Source: Magnetospirillum sp. (GTDB lineage Bacteria; Pseudomonadota; Alphaproteobacteria; CACIAM-22H2). From it: DNA of 64,000 bases. Below are positions 31,871 to 40,137 of the stretch, in pieces. Each line of letters opens with the position of its first letter. The first letter of the stretch is position 1. Below the pieces are notes generated by a model. The model was not told the origin of the DNA and did no database searches. It saw only the letters and a program-made list of their open reading frames with translations. The stretch spans positions 186,001 through 250,000 of the forward strand of contig JAPZUA010000005.1 of the NCBI GenBank assembly GCA_027532905.1, read 5' to 3'. The position numbers and the translations under genes were made by a program.

Positions 31871-31977
31871 GCGAACGATGTTACGCCATCGCTTCCAGGC
31901 ATGTCGACGGCGCCTCGTCGGCCAGAACCGCCCGAGCCGGATTGCGCCAGCGGCCCGTCTCGCGTAGGTTCAAGCCC

Positions 31978-32286
31978 ATGGAACCGGTCCGCATCCAGGG
32001 TCTTGCCGATGCGCGCGAATATCTCGCGCGCGCCAAAGAACGCGGCGTGCGCGCGGTGCTGATCGCCCCCGCCGCCGCCGGTGTGGCGTGGTGCGCGGAA
32101 ATCGCCGCCTTGCTCGAACTCGAATTTCCCGACGCCCTCGAGAGCATTGCGCTCGATTGCGGCCAGGACACCGCGATGGCCTTCGAAGCCCTGCGTGCGG
32201 ACCTGCCCGCCATTTCCTACGACGGGCCGCATCGCCAGGCGGTGCAGGCACTGGCCTTGCGCCACGGAACGCAATTCTATGGCTGA
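31978..32286 (+). CDS. Unknown 102-residue protein overlapping epmA
   Basis: A cytoplasmic protein with no signal or membrane segment. It begins MEPVRIQGLADAREYLARAK and contains ALDCGQDTAMAFEALRADLP; predicted alternation of strands and helices suggests a small alpha/beta domain. I recognise no family. Its stop overlaps the epmA start by 8 bases, so it is very likely translated together with epmA-epmB and may assist EF-P modification or act in an unrelated step. Confidence 0.65.
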   Translation: MEPVRIQGLADAREYLARAKERGVRAVLIAPAAAGVAWCAEIAALLELEFPDALESIALDCGQDTAMAFEALRADLPAISYDGPHRQAVQALALRHGTQFYG

Positions 32287-33373
32287 CACCGCGGCGGCGT
32301 GGTGGCGGCCGGATCGGTTTGCCAGGAAGCGCGACAATCTGCGCGTGCGCCAGGCGATGCTGCGCGCCACGCGCGGCTATTTCGAGAGCGAAAAATTCGA
32401 CGAGGTCGAAACGCCCGCCTTGCAGGTGTCGCCCGGCCTCGAGCCGCATTTGATGGCGTTCCAGACCGTACTGCGCGATCCGGGCGAGCGGCTCACCCGG
32501 CGGCTCTATCTGCACACGAGCCCCGAATTTTCGATGAAAAAGCTGCTGGCGGCGGGCGTGCCGCGCCTGTGGCAGATGGCGCGCTGCTTCCGCAATTCCG
32601 AACGCTCGGCCACCCACCATCCCGAATTCGCGATGCTCGAATGGTACCGGGCCGCGAGCGACACGCGTGCGCTGATGGCCGATTGCGAGAACCTGCTGCG
32701 CGCCACGGCCGCCGCCGCCGGGGTCGCGCGCTTCGTATGGGGCAATGGATGGGCCGATCCGAGCGCGCCGTTCGAACGCCTGTCGGTCGCCGAAGCGTTC
32801 GCGCGCCATTGCGGGCTCGATATTCTGGCCGCGAGCCCGGACCCAAGCGATCCCGACGACGCACTTCGCGCCCTCGACCGTTTGGCGGCGGCCGCACGCC
32901 CGCTCGCCCAAGTGCCGCATGAGGGCGACCGCTGGGACGATTTTTTCTTCCGCCTGTTTTTCGAATATATCGAGCCCAAGCTCGGCCGCGAGCGGCCGAC
33001 TTTCTTGACCGACTATCCGATCGCGATGGCGGCCCTTGCGCGCGCCAAACCCGGCGATGCGCGCGTGGCCGACCGCTTCGAGCTTTACGTGTGCGGGCTC
33101 GAGCTTGCCAACGCGTTCGGCGAACTCACGCACGCGGGCGAACAGCGCCGCCGCTTCGAGGCCGACCAGGCGCTCAAAGCCAAGCTCTATCGCGAGCGCT
33201 ATCCGATCGACGAGGATTTCATGGCCGCCCTCGAACATGGGCTGCCGGAGTCGGCGGGCATTGCGCTCGGCTTCGACCGGCTCGTGATGCTGGCGACAGG
33301 GGCAACGCAGATCGAAGACGTGATCTGGGCGCCGGTGGCGCGGGCCGGATTCGGCGAACCGGGACCCACCTGA
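32279..33373 (+). CDS. epmA: EpmA, EF-P--(R)-beta-lysine ligase (PoxA/GenX)
   Basis: A 364-residue lysyl-tRNA-synthetase paralogue that attaches beta-lysine to EF-P instead of charging tRNA. It lacks the N-terminal tRNA-binding domain. Class II motif 2 is RCFRNSERSATHHPEFAMLE and motif 3 is GIALGFDRLVMLATGA. The N-terminus (FARKRDNLRVRQAMLRATRG) matches GenX. ATG 32279 lies inside the end of the preceding small gene. The stop overlaps the epmB start (TGATG). The substrate EF-P is encoded at 45.6 kb. Confidence 0.92.
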   Translation: MADTAAAWWRPDRFARKRDNLRVRQAMLRATRGYFESEKFDEVETPALQVSPGLEPHLMAFQTVLRDPGERLTRRLYLHTSPEFSMKKLLAAGVPRLWQMARCFRNSERSATHHPEFAMLEWYRAASDTRALMADCENLLRATAAAAGVARFVWGNGWADPSAPFERLSVAEAFARHCGLDILAASPDPSDPDDALRALDRLAAAARPLAQVPHEGDRWDDFFFRLFFEYIEPKLGRERPTFLTDYPIAMAALARAKPGDARVADRFELYVCGLELANAFGELTHAGEQRRRFEADQALKAKLYRERYPIDEDFMAALEHGLPESAGIALGFDRLVMLATGATQIEDVIWAPVARAGFGEPGPT

Positions 33374-34416
33374 TGGACGGCAACCAGCCCCGCACCTTGC
33401 GCAGCCTTGCCGACCTCGCGCGCGATGGCCTGATCGCTGCCGATGCGGCCGCAGATCCCGCTTTGGCCGAAGTGGCGGCCCGCTACGCGATCGCGATCAC
33501 CCCGGATGTGCGCGACACGATCGACCGCGCCGATCCGGCCGATCCGGTGGCGCGCCAATATGTGCCAGACGCGCGCGAAGGCGAAACGGGAACGGACGAA
33601 AACGCCGACCCGATCGGCGACGAGACGCACAGCCCCGTCAAGGGCATCGTGCATCGCTACAAAGACCGCGCCCTCTTGAAGCCCACGCACGCATGCGCCG
33701 TCTATTGCCGCTTCTGCTTCCGGCGCGAGATGGTGGGGCCCGGCGGGGCGGCGCTCGATGCGGCCGAAACCAAGGCGGCGCTCGACTATATCCGGGCAAC
33801 ACCGGCTATCCGCGAAGTGATCCTGACGGGCGGCGATCCGCTTGTACTGAGCCCGCGGCGCTTGGGCGAATTGCTTTCCGAACTCGCGGCGATCGCGCAT
33901 GTCGATTGGCTGCGCATCCATAGCCGCATTCCGGTCGCCGACCCCGCACGCGTGACCGACGCGTTAGTGGCCGCCCTCAAACAGCCCAAAGCCGTGTGGC
34001 TTGCCGTGCACGCCAACCACGCCAACGAGTTTTCGCCCGCCGCGATCGCCGCTTGCGCCAAACTTGCCGATGCCGGCATTCCGCTGATCGGCCAGACCGT
34101 GCTGCTGAAGGGTGTCAACGACACGCCAGAAGCGCTCGAAGCCCTGTTCCGCACGATGACGAAACACCGGATCAAGCCCTATTATCTGCACCATGCCGAC
34201 AAGGCGCCGGGAACCGCCCATCTGCGCACCGATCTTGCGACGGGCCAAAGCCTGATGCGGCACCTGCGTGCAAACCTGTCGGGCCTCGCACAGCCGGTCT
34301 ATGTGCTCGATATCCCCGGCGGGGCGGGCAAAGTGCCGGTGGGACCGAACTATTTGGGTCCCGACGGCACGGTCGCGGACCCGTCGGGGCGCGCGCACGC
34401 CTATCCCGGCGAATAG
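33373..34416 (+). CDS. epmB: EpmB, EF-P lysine 2,3-aminomutase (radical SAM)
   Basis: A 347-residue radical-SAM/PLP enzyme that turns lysine into beta-lysine for EpmA. The iron-sulfur motif CAVYCRFC gives Cys 108, 112 and 115 in CxxxCxxC spacing. Other family segments are EVILTGGDPLVLS, LRIHSRIPVADPARVT, GQTVLLKGVND and VYVLDIPGGAGKVPVGPNY, the last in the PLP-binding region. The C-terminus is short, as in EpmB rather than the longer KamA enzymes. It overlaps epmA by one base. Confidence 0.92.
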   Translation: MDGNQPRTLRSLADLARDGLIAADAAADPALAEVAARYAIAITPDVRDTIDRADPADPVARQYVPDAREGETGTDENADPIGDETHSPVKGIVHRYKDRALLKPTHACAVYCRFCFRREMVGPGGAALDAAETKAALDYIRATPAIREVILTGGDPLVLSPRRLGELLSELAAIAHVDWLRIHSRIPVADPARVTDALVAALKQPKAVWLAVHANHANEFSPAAIAACAKLADAGIPLIGQTVLLKGVNDTPEALEALFRTMTKHRIKPYYLHHADKAPGTAHLRTDLATGQSLMRHLRANLSGLAQPVYVLDIPGGAGKVPVGPNYLGPDGTVADPSGRAHAYPGE

Positions 34417-34441
34417 ACTTCTTTTGATGCAATACCGGGTC

Positions 34442-34461
34442 GGCCGCTATGCCCAGCGGCC
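34442..34461 (-). other. Hairpin between epmB and the RHH gene
   Basis: GGCCGCT at 34442-34448 pairs with AGCGGCC at 34455-34461 around ATGCCC. It lies between the converging epmB and ribbon-helix-helix genes and could act in either direction, but it has no T-run and may not terminate alone. Confidence 0.35.
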
Positions 34462-34468
34462 CGCAGCG

Positions 34469-34642
34469 TCACGGCTGCTTGACGTTCTGCGTGGCGGCCA
34501 AGTCCGCCTCCAGTAGCACGAGGGCGCGCTCCAGTGCTTGCACCAGCGACATATCATGCTGGGCACACAAGAGCTTGTAGCGCCGCCGAACCTCCGGCGT
34601 GACGGAGAAGTTCAACCCAACCTTTTTTTCGGATTTTTTCAT
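34469..34642 (-). CDS. 57-residue ribbon-helix-helix DNA-binding protein
   Basis: The minus strand encodes MKKSEKKVGLNFSVTPEVRR, continuing with a helical segment YKLLCAQHDMSLVQALERAL and ending in an acidic helix (LLEADLAATQ). A basic N-terminus, one beta strand (VGLNFSV) and two helices is the RHH/CopG/ParG layout seen in antitoxins and plasmid-partition proteins. No toxin or ParA gene is next to it. It sits at the edge of an AT-rich island and is too short to be noticed by length alone. GTTGAAAC precedes the start; the ribosome site is weak. Confidence 0.6.
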   Translation of the reverse strand: MKKSEKKVGLNFSVTPEVRRRYKLLCAQHDMSLVQALERALVLLEADLAATQNVKQP

Positions 34643-35153
34643 TGTTTCAACATGAGATTATCTGCCTTAAGTTTAGATATGAAGGATTCTAGATTATTGC
34701 AATTCGCTAAGGCAATAGAAAAAACCATGTAAGTTCATGGCTTTAGGTACTGGTTTCGATTTTTTCTGTTTTTTTGGTTATTGGGTTTTTAAGTTTCCAC
34801 ATCTTCCGAGTGGTTATCTGGGTGACTTACGGCGCCACTTCAAGCTCCGCAAATTTTGCGGCCTCTGACGTGGCGCGCGCGCACTCCTGAAAACCAAGAA
34901 GCCAGAAAAATACTTTCTTAAATAGAATTTTGTTCAAAATATTAATCCTGAATTCATGATTGTCCGGCACTGTCGCGAAACACCACCGGCGATGAGGTCG
35001 AACCATGACAGTCATTGCCCGCACGAGTGCCCTTTTCCTGGATCGGGCCATCGCGCAAAAAAGCGCGATCGGCGGTTTCCTCGCGCGCGTGCCCGCAGCA
35101 TGATTGGCCACGGCGCGCCGGCCGCGTTTCGCCGCCCGCCTTTGCATCGCCCA
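34643..35153. other. AT-rich intergenic island
   Basis: About 510 bases without a firm gene. The first 310 are visibly AT-rich, with runs such as TTTTTCTGTTTTTTTGG, unlike the GC-rich surroundings. A 26-codon plus-strand ORF (34652-34732, MRLSALSLDMKD at its start) could be chance. On the minus strand CCATG-N6-CATGG (34725-34740) followed by a T-run looks like a small terminator. The right part, from about 34960, returns to normal composition and leads into the kinase gene. Confidence 0.6.
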
Positions 35154-36833
35154 ATGTCGCTGCGCACGTTCCTGCGGCTGTGTGCCACGCTGGTGCTGGC
35201 GTTCGGGGCTGCCTATGTCGTCGCCGCCGAATTCCGCGAGGCGGCCAACGTGCTGCGCCATCAAACGATTGTGGCCACGTTCCAGGCGAACCGGAATCTG
35301 CATCTGACGCTCGAGAGTGCGCGCGCCCATCTCGATCTTGTCGCCGACAATGTCGACGCCGTGCGCGGCAAGCTTTTGCCCAACGCGGCGACCGACCGAG
35401 CGATCGACAGGGCCATGGTGCGCAGCACCGCCATTCGCGGCGTGATGGTTCAAGATGCGGACGGCACGGTGGTCGCCGCCGGCGAACCGCGCCTTGGGCT
35501 TGGCCGGTCGTTCGCCGAATACGACTTTTTTAGAGAGCTGCGCGCCGACGCTTCCCTCGTCTACAGCTTCGGTGCACCCTTCAGCTCGCGGATCCTTCAG
35601 GCGACCGTCATTCCTTTCGCGCGCACCATCCGCGATGCAGACGGCGGATTCGCCGGCGCCGCCGCGATCGGCGTGCCGATCGAAGCGATTCGAACCGCAT
35701 TGGCGGCCGATGCGGCCGCATCCGGTGTTCGCTGGTTTCTGTTCCGCAACGACGGCCGCCTGGTGGCCACCGACGACGGCGCGCAGGGTGACGATGCGCA
35801 AGCCATCCGCGACATTTGGGAGCAGCGGCTGATGCAACCGCTTGCGAATTACGGCACCGGCGACGTTAACGGCACGCCCATCCGCATCGTCGCTTGGCAC
35901 GCCGATGCCGACTTCCCGCTCACAGTCGTTGCGACGGCGGCGCGCGACCCGTTCCCGCCAGCGATCCGCCCGACGGTGCTGGCCTTGCTTCTCGCGTTCG
36001 GCGCGCTGATCGGGCTCATCTGGACGACCGCGTATCTGGCCGACCGCGAGATTCGACGCGTCGGTGAAGCCATGGTCGAAATTGTCGCGGCGCGCGATGC
36101 CGCCCAGCGCGCGCGCAATCTCGCAGAGAACGCCGCGCACGCCAAGACGCTGCTGCTCGCGCGCTTCAGCCACGAATTCCGCACGCCGCTCAACGCCGTC
36201 ATCGGCTTTGCCGACATGACGCGGCTCGGCTACAGCGGCGCCATCCCCGAACGCGCGCGCGAGAATCTCGCCATCATCCACCGGGCAGGCGACCAACTGC
36301 ACCGCATGATCGGCACGCTGCTCGATCTGTCGCGCCTCGAGCTCGACGGCGCGGCCCTCGCCAAGGAGAGCAGCGACCTCAAACAGATCCTGCGCGACGC
36401 GATCGAGATGGCGACGGCGGACGCGGCGGCGAAATCGGTCGAAATCGAGCTGCACGTGCCGGCCGGACCGTGCCGAGCGGATTGCGACCGCAACCGCCTG
36501 CTGCAAGTGCTCGTCAATCTCTTGTCGAACGCGGTGCGCAACGGCCCGCATCGCAGCGTCGTTGCGGCAACACTGCAGATCAATGCCGACGGTGCGGGCT
36601 TCCGCGTGCTCGATCAGGGGCCAGGCATTGCGCCCGAACGGCTGGAGACGATCTTCGAGCCGTTCGGCGGCGACAATCCCAACACTTCGCGACCCAACGG
36701 CATGGGGCTTGGCCTTGCGATCTCGGCCCAGATCATGGCCGCGCACGGCGGCAGCCTCACGCTCGAGAATCGCCGCGAAGGCGGGCTGTGCGCGACCGCG
36801 ATCCTGCCCGGCGGCTTTGCCCTGGCTGCTTGA
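35154..36833 (+). CDS. Membrane sensor histidine kinase with periplasmic Cache-like domain
   Basis: A 559-residue two-component sensor. A first membrane span at about residues 6-25 and a second at about 272-294 enclose a periplasmic region that resembles a double-Cache sensor (VMVQDADGTVVAAGEPRLGL; WFLFRNDGRLVATDDG). The HisKA domain carries the phospho-accepting His near residue 340 in FSHEFRTPLNAVIGF. The HATPase domain has NLLSNAVRNG, DQGPGIAPERLE and GMGLGLAIS. No response regulator adjoins it. A start at 35100 is also possible. Confidence 0.87.
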   Translation: MSLRTFLRLCATLVLAFGAAYVVAAEFREAANVLRHQTIVATFQANRNLHLTLESARAHLDLVADNVDAVRGKLLPNAATDRAIDRAMVRSTAIRGVMVQDADGTVVAAGEPRLGLGRSFAEYDFFRELRADASLVYSFGAPFSSRILQATVIPFARTIRDADGGFAGAAAIGVPIEAIRTALAADAAASGVRWFLFRNDGRLVATDDGAQGDDAQAIRDIWEQRLMQPLANYGTGDVNGTPIRIVAWHADADFPLTVVATAARDPFPPAIRPTVLALLLAFGALIGLIWTTAYLADREIRRVGEAMVEIVAARDAAQRARNLAENAAHAKTLLLARFSHEFRTPLNAVIGFADMTRLGYSGAIPERARENLAIIHRAGDQLHRMIGTLLDLSRLELDGAALAKESSDLKQILRDAIEMATADAAAKSVEIELHVPAGPCRADCDRNRLLQVLVNLLSNAVRNGPHRSVVAATLQINADGAGFRVLDQGPGIAPERLETIFEPFGGDNPNTSRPNGMGLGLAISAQIMAAHGGSLTLENRREGGLCATAILPGGFALAA

Positions 36834-36876
36834 AGACGGCGAAGCGGCTTAAGCGAACCGGCTTAGCCGAACCCAC

Positions 36877-37566
36877 TTAGGCGAAATCGTCGCCGCCCCC
36901 GAAGCTGCCGCCATCGTCGTAGCCCGCATCGTTCGAGGCGACGTCGTGGTAGCCCGGATCTTCGTAAGGCTGCTCGGGCGCCTGCGCCATCTCGTTCGGG
37001 GCCATTTCGGCCGGCGCCGGAGTCTCGGCAGCCGGGCTTGCGGCCTGCGCCGATTGCTGGAAAGCCCCGCCGGGCTCGCTCGCCATCAGCCCGCGCACCG
37101 CTTCGAACAGCATGAGTCCGCCCGCCACACCGGCGGCCGTCGCAAAAGCCGAGCGCAGAAAAGAGCCGCCCTGGGGAGCCGCCGCCTGCGCACCGGCGTT
37201 TTGGCCGAACATGCCGGGCCGCACCATCGGCTGGGCGCCCGCACCTGTTGCGGGCACCGAGCCTTTGCGGGCCCAGGGCGAATTCGGCAGCAGCCCGTCG
37301 AGGAAGCTCGATTTGGCCGGCGCTGCGGGTGCATGGGCCGCAGGCCCGAGTTTGGCTTCAAGCTCGCGGATCCGTTCGTCGGCGAGCTTCAGCGCATGCT
37401 CCTGCACGAGCGCCATCTGGGTAAGCGTATAGGCGGCCCCGGCGTCGCGCTGGACGGCGTCGCGGATGAAGGCTTCGGCCTCGCGGTCTTTCTGTGCGGC
37501 CGGTTCCTGGTTTTTGGCGATGCGCTCGAACAGCTCGCCGATCATTTTCTTTTCGTCGGGCGTCAT
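36877..37566 (-). CDS. DUF2076-family protein
   Basis: A 229-residue protein. The N-terminal part is helical and charged (MTPDEKKMIGELFERIAKNQ) with DAGAAYTLTQMALVQEHALK, the pattern of DUF2076. A Pro/Ala/Gly-rich middle contains a short hydrophobic stretch (SAFATAAGVAGGLMLFEAV) that could insert in a membrane. The end is acidic and Gly/Asp-rich. Function is unknown; the family is common in proteobacteria. Confidence 0.78.
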   Translation of the reverse strand: MTPDEKKMIGELFERIAKNQEPAAQKDREAEAFIRDAVQRDAGAAYTLTQMALVQEHALKLADERIRELEAKLGPAAHAPAAPAKSSFLDGLLPNSPWARKGSVPATGAGAQPMVRPGMFGQNAGAQAAAPQGGSFLRSAFATAAGVAGGLMLFEAVRGLMASEPGGAFQQSAQAASPAAETPAPAEMAPNEMAQAPEQPYEDPGYHDVASNDAGYDDGGSFGGGDDFA

Positions 37567-37650
37567 GGCAATTCACCTTTTTGCGGGGGAAAATTTCGAC
37601 TTCAAGTATGCCACAGCGCGCATGACAAAACGAATCGACCCCGCGACCTA

Positions 37651-38400
37651 TCAAGCCGGCTCCGCCACGAATTCGGCAAGATCCTTGGCGAGATCGGCCA
37701 CGGCCGCATCCCACAGACGCTGGCCCGCTTCGATCGACGCAAGGTTCGGGTTCGAGCCGATCCGCCCATCGGGGAAATTGCGCCGATAGTCGGCAGCATC
37801 GGTGAAACTGCCGCGCGGGGCGATCTCGGGCTCGAGCTTCATCTTGCGCACGGCCTCCGGATAGACGGCCCAGGTCAACGACACTTCGGACGGCGTCGCA
37901 TGGCTGCCTTCGGCACCGGCATAAAGCTCGCGGCTGATTTCTTTGACGCGGCCCGAATCGTACCAGTTGCGCAGGCGGCAGCGAATGTTCGGGCGGTTGG
38001 ACGCGCGCATCAGCGACGCCTCGGCATAGATCTCCGAGAAGGCGGCACTGAAGGGAGCCACGTTGCCGCCATGCCCATTCACGAAATAAAAGTGCGAAAA
38101 ACCATGGCGCGCGAGACTCTCGACATTGTCCTTCACGACAGCGATCAGGGTCGATGGACGCAACGTCATCGAGCCCGGAAAGGCCAGATGGTGCTGCGCC
38201 ATGCCGACCGCGATCGTGGGTGCCACCAGCGTTTTCGTGGTCTCGCCAAGCTTGCGGCCCACCGCCTCGCCGCAGATCGCATCGGTGCCGATGAGGCCCG
38301 TGGGCCCGTGCTGCTCGGTCGAACCGATCGGCACGATGATGGCGGTCGAACGCTTCAGATAGGTTTCGACCTCGGGCCAGGTTTGCAGATGCAGCAGCAT
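37651..38400 (-). CDS. Creatininase-family amidohydrolase
   Basis: A 249-residue metal-dependent hydrolase of the creatininase family, whose members act on creatinine, N-formylated or cyclic amides, or mycofactocin-type peptides. Metal-ligand motifs are VPIGSTEQHGPTGLIGTD (Glu, His and Asp) and FYFVNGHGGN (His), and GSHATPSEVS supplies a further conserved segment. The substrate cannot be told from sequence. Upstream of it and diverging is the aldolase gene, 130 bases away. Confidence 0.85.
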   Translation of the reverse strand: MLLHLQTWPEVETYLKRSTAIIVPIGSTEQHGPTGLIGTDAICGEAVGRKLGETTKTLVAPTIAVGMAQHHLAFPGSMTLRPSTLIAVVKDNVESLARHGFSHFYFVNGHGGNVAPFSAAFSEIYAEASLMRASNRPNIRCRLRNWYDSGRVKEISRELYAGAEGSHATPSEVSLTWAVYPEAVRKMKLEPEIAPRGSFTDAADYRRNFPDGRIGSNPNLASIEAGQRLWDAAVADLAKDLAEFVAEPA

Positions 38401-38530
38401 GGGGCGGTTCCTCCGATTCTGGGGCGCGGATCATGCGGCGCTTTGGCCCTCTCGACAAGACGGGCCGACGCGGGCTAGAAGCCCGTACCCATTCGACTGG
38501 CTATTCGACCCCGATCAGGAGTGCGGCCCC

Positions 38531-39445
38531 GTGAAGATCACCCAGAAGGTCAAAAAGATCCTCGCCAACTACGAAAGCGACAATCCCGGCACCAAGGCGA
38601 ACTTGGCCCGCATCCTTTCGACCGGCAAACTCGCCGGGACCGGCAAGCTCGTGATCCTGCCGGTCGACCAGGGCTTCGAGCATGGCCCCGCCCGCTCCTT
38701 CGCACCCAACCCCGACGCCTACGATCCGCATTACCATTACCAGCTCGCGATCGACGCGGGCTGCTCGGCCTATGCGGCCCCGTTGGGCCCGCTCGAGGCG
38801 GGGGCGGACACGTTTGCCGGCGCCATCCCGACCATCCTCAAAATGAATTCGTCCAACAGCCTTGCCACGATCAAGGACCAGGCCGTGACCGCGTCGGTCG
38901 GCGATGCGCTGCGCCTGGGCTGTGCGGCCATCGGCTTTACGATCTATCCCGGTGCCGAAGACCAGTTCGCGATGATGGAAGAAATCCGCGAGCTGTCGGA
39001 AGAAGCCAAGTCGGTCGGCATTGCGACCGTGATGTGGAGCTATCCGCGCGGCGGCAAGCTCGACAAGGCCGGCGAAACCGCACTCGACGTGACGGCCTAT
39101 GCCGCACACCTCGCGGCTCTGTTGGGCGCGCACATCATCAAGGTGAAGCCGCCGACCAACGTTCTGTGGCAGCCGGAAGCCAAGGCCGCCTACGAAAAGG
39201 CCAATGTCGACATCTCGACGCTCGACAAGCGCATCGCGCACGTGGTGCAGAGCTGCTTCAACGGCCGCCGTCTTGTCGTGTTCTCGGGCGGCGAAGCCAA
39301 GGACGAAGCCGCGTTGCTCGCCGAAGTGACGGCCCTGCGCAACGGCGGGGCGACGGGCTCGATCATCGGGCGCAACGCCTTCCAGCGCAAACGCGAAGAC
39401 GCGCTGTCGCTGCTCGGCAAGATCATCGACATCTACAAGAGCTGA
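38531..39445 (+). CDS. Class I fructose-bisphosphate aldolase (DhnA/FbaB type)
   Basis: A 304-residue Schiff-base aldolase of the archaeal-type DeoC/LacD fold, cleaving fructose 1,6-bisphosphate. Typical segments are VILPVDQGFEHGPARSF, GFTIYPGAEDQFAMMEEI and HIIKVKPPTNV, which holds the likely Schiff-base lysine; the phosphate-binding end is GATGSIIGRNAFQR. The start is GTG 38531 with AGGAG at 38517-38521; upstream frame extension lacks conservation. thiE follows 11 bases later. In many relatives the gene sits near gap and pgk. Confidence 0.9.
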   Translation: MKITQKVKKILANYESDNPGTKANLARILSTGKLAGTGKLVILPVDQGFEHGPARSFAPNPDAYDPHYHYQLAIDAGCSAYAAPLGPLEAGADTFAGAIPTILKMNSSNSLATIKDQAVTASVGDALRLGCAAIGFTIYPGAEDQFAMMEEIRELSEEAKSVGIATVMWSYPRGGKLDKAGETALDVTAYAAHLAALLGAHIIKVKPPTNVLWQPEAKAAYEKANVDISTLDKRIAHVVQSCFNGRRLVVFSGGEAKDEAALLAEVTALRNGGATGSIIGRNAFQRKREDALSLLGKIIDIYKS

Positions 39446-39456
39446 GGACCGCAAGC

Positions 39457-40104
39457 TTGCCCGCACGCACGGCACTCTATCTGATCACCCCGCCCGAACT
39501 CGATCCGGCGAAGTTCGCTCCCTTGCTCGACGAAGCGCTGGAGGCGGGCGACGTCGCCAGCTTCCAGCTGCGCTTGAAGGGAGCGACGGATGCCGCGATC
39601 GCCAAAGCGGTCAAGGTTTTGATGCCGATCGTGCACAAGCACAATGTCGCGTTCCTGATCAACGACCGGCCGGATCTTGCGACCAAGCTCGATTGCGACG
39701 GCGTGCATATCGGCCAGGAAGACGGCACGTTGGCCCAAGCGCGCGCCATCGTCGGCAAGGACCGCATCTTGGGCGTCACCTGCCACGATTCGATGGATCT
39801 GGGCTTCGAAGCCGCCGACGGCGGTGCCGACTATGTGGCGTTCGGCGCCTTCTTCGCCTCGAAGACCAAAGAAAAGCCCAAGGGCCAGGCAACGGTCGAT
39901 CTTATCGAAGACTGGGCCGCAACGATCACGGTGCCGTGCGTGGCGATCGGCGGCATTACGCCCGAAAATTGCGGGCCGTTGGTTGCCGCCGGGGCCGATT
40001 TCCTCGCCGTCAGCGACGCCGTGTGGAACCACAAAAACGGTCCCGCCGCCGCGATGAAAGAATTCGCGGAAGCGATCAAGGCGAATACGCCGAGCGACGC
40101 CTAG
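39457..40104 (+). CDS. thiE: Thiamine-phosphate synthase
   Basis: A 215-residue TIM-barrel enzyme joining the thiazole and pyrimidine phosphates into thiamine phosphate. Motifs include LYLITPPE at the start, FLINDRPDLATKLDCDGVHI, GQEDGTLAQARAIVG, VTCHDSMDLGFEAADGGADY, VAFGAFFASKTK and IGGITPENCGPLV. The start is TTG 39457 with AGGA about 9 bases before it. It overlaps nothing but directly follows the aldolase, as in other Rhodospirillales. Its stop lies in a hairpin shared with phnM. Confidence 0.9.
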   Translation: MPARTALYLITPPELDPAKFAPLLDEALEAGDVASFQLRLKGATDAAIAKAVKVLMPIVHKHNVAFLINDRPDLATKLDCDGVHIGQEDGTLAQARAIVGKDRILGVTCHDSMDLGFEAADGGADYVAFGAFFASKTKEKPKGQATVDLIEDWAATITVPCVAIGGITPENCGPLVAAGADFLAVSDAVWNHKNGPAAAMKEFAEAIKANTPSDA

Positions 40105-40137
40105 GCCGCGCGGCTTTCAGGCGGCGCGCTGGCCTAG
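40101..40137. terminator. Symmetric hairpin at the thiE/phnM convergent ends
   Basis: CTAGGCCgCGCG at 40101-40112 pairs with CGCGCtGGCCTAG at 40125-40137, about 11 paired bases with one bulge. It contains or touches both stop codons (thiE at 40104, phnM at 40117). There is no T-run, so it is at best a weak or rho-assisted bidirectional terminator. Confidence 0.45.

Noticed and set aside
34538-34732. Plus-strand ORF of 64 codons over the RHH gene
   Set aside because: The opposite strand encodes a well-formed RHH protein. The plus frame has no recognisable feature and no ribosome site.
34827-36746. Minus-strand ORF of 639 codons opposite the sensor kinase
   Set aside because: Composition is typical of antisense frames in GC-rich DNA, and the plus-strand kinase has clear motifs. 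Its end in the AT-rich island has no recognisable domain.
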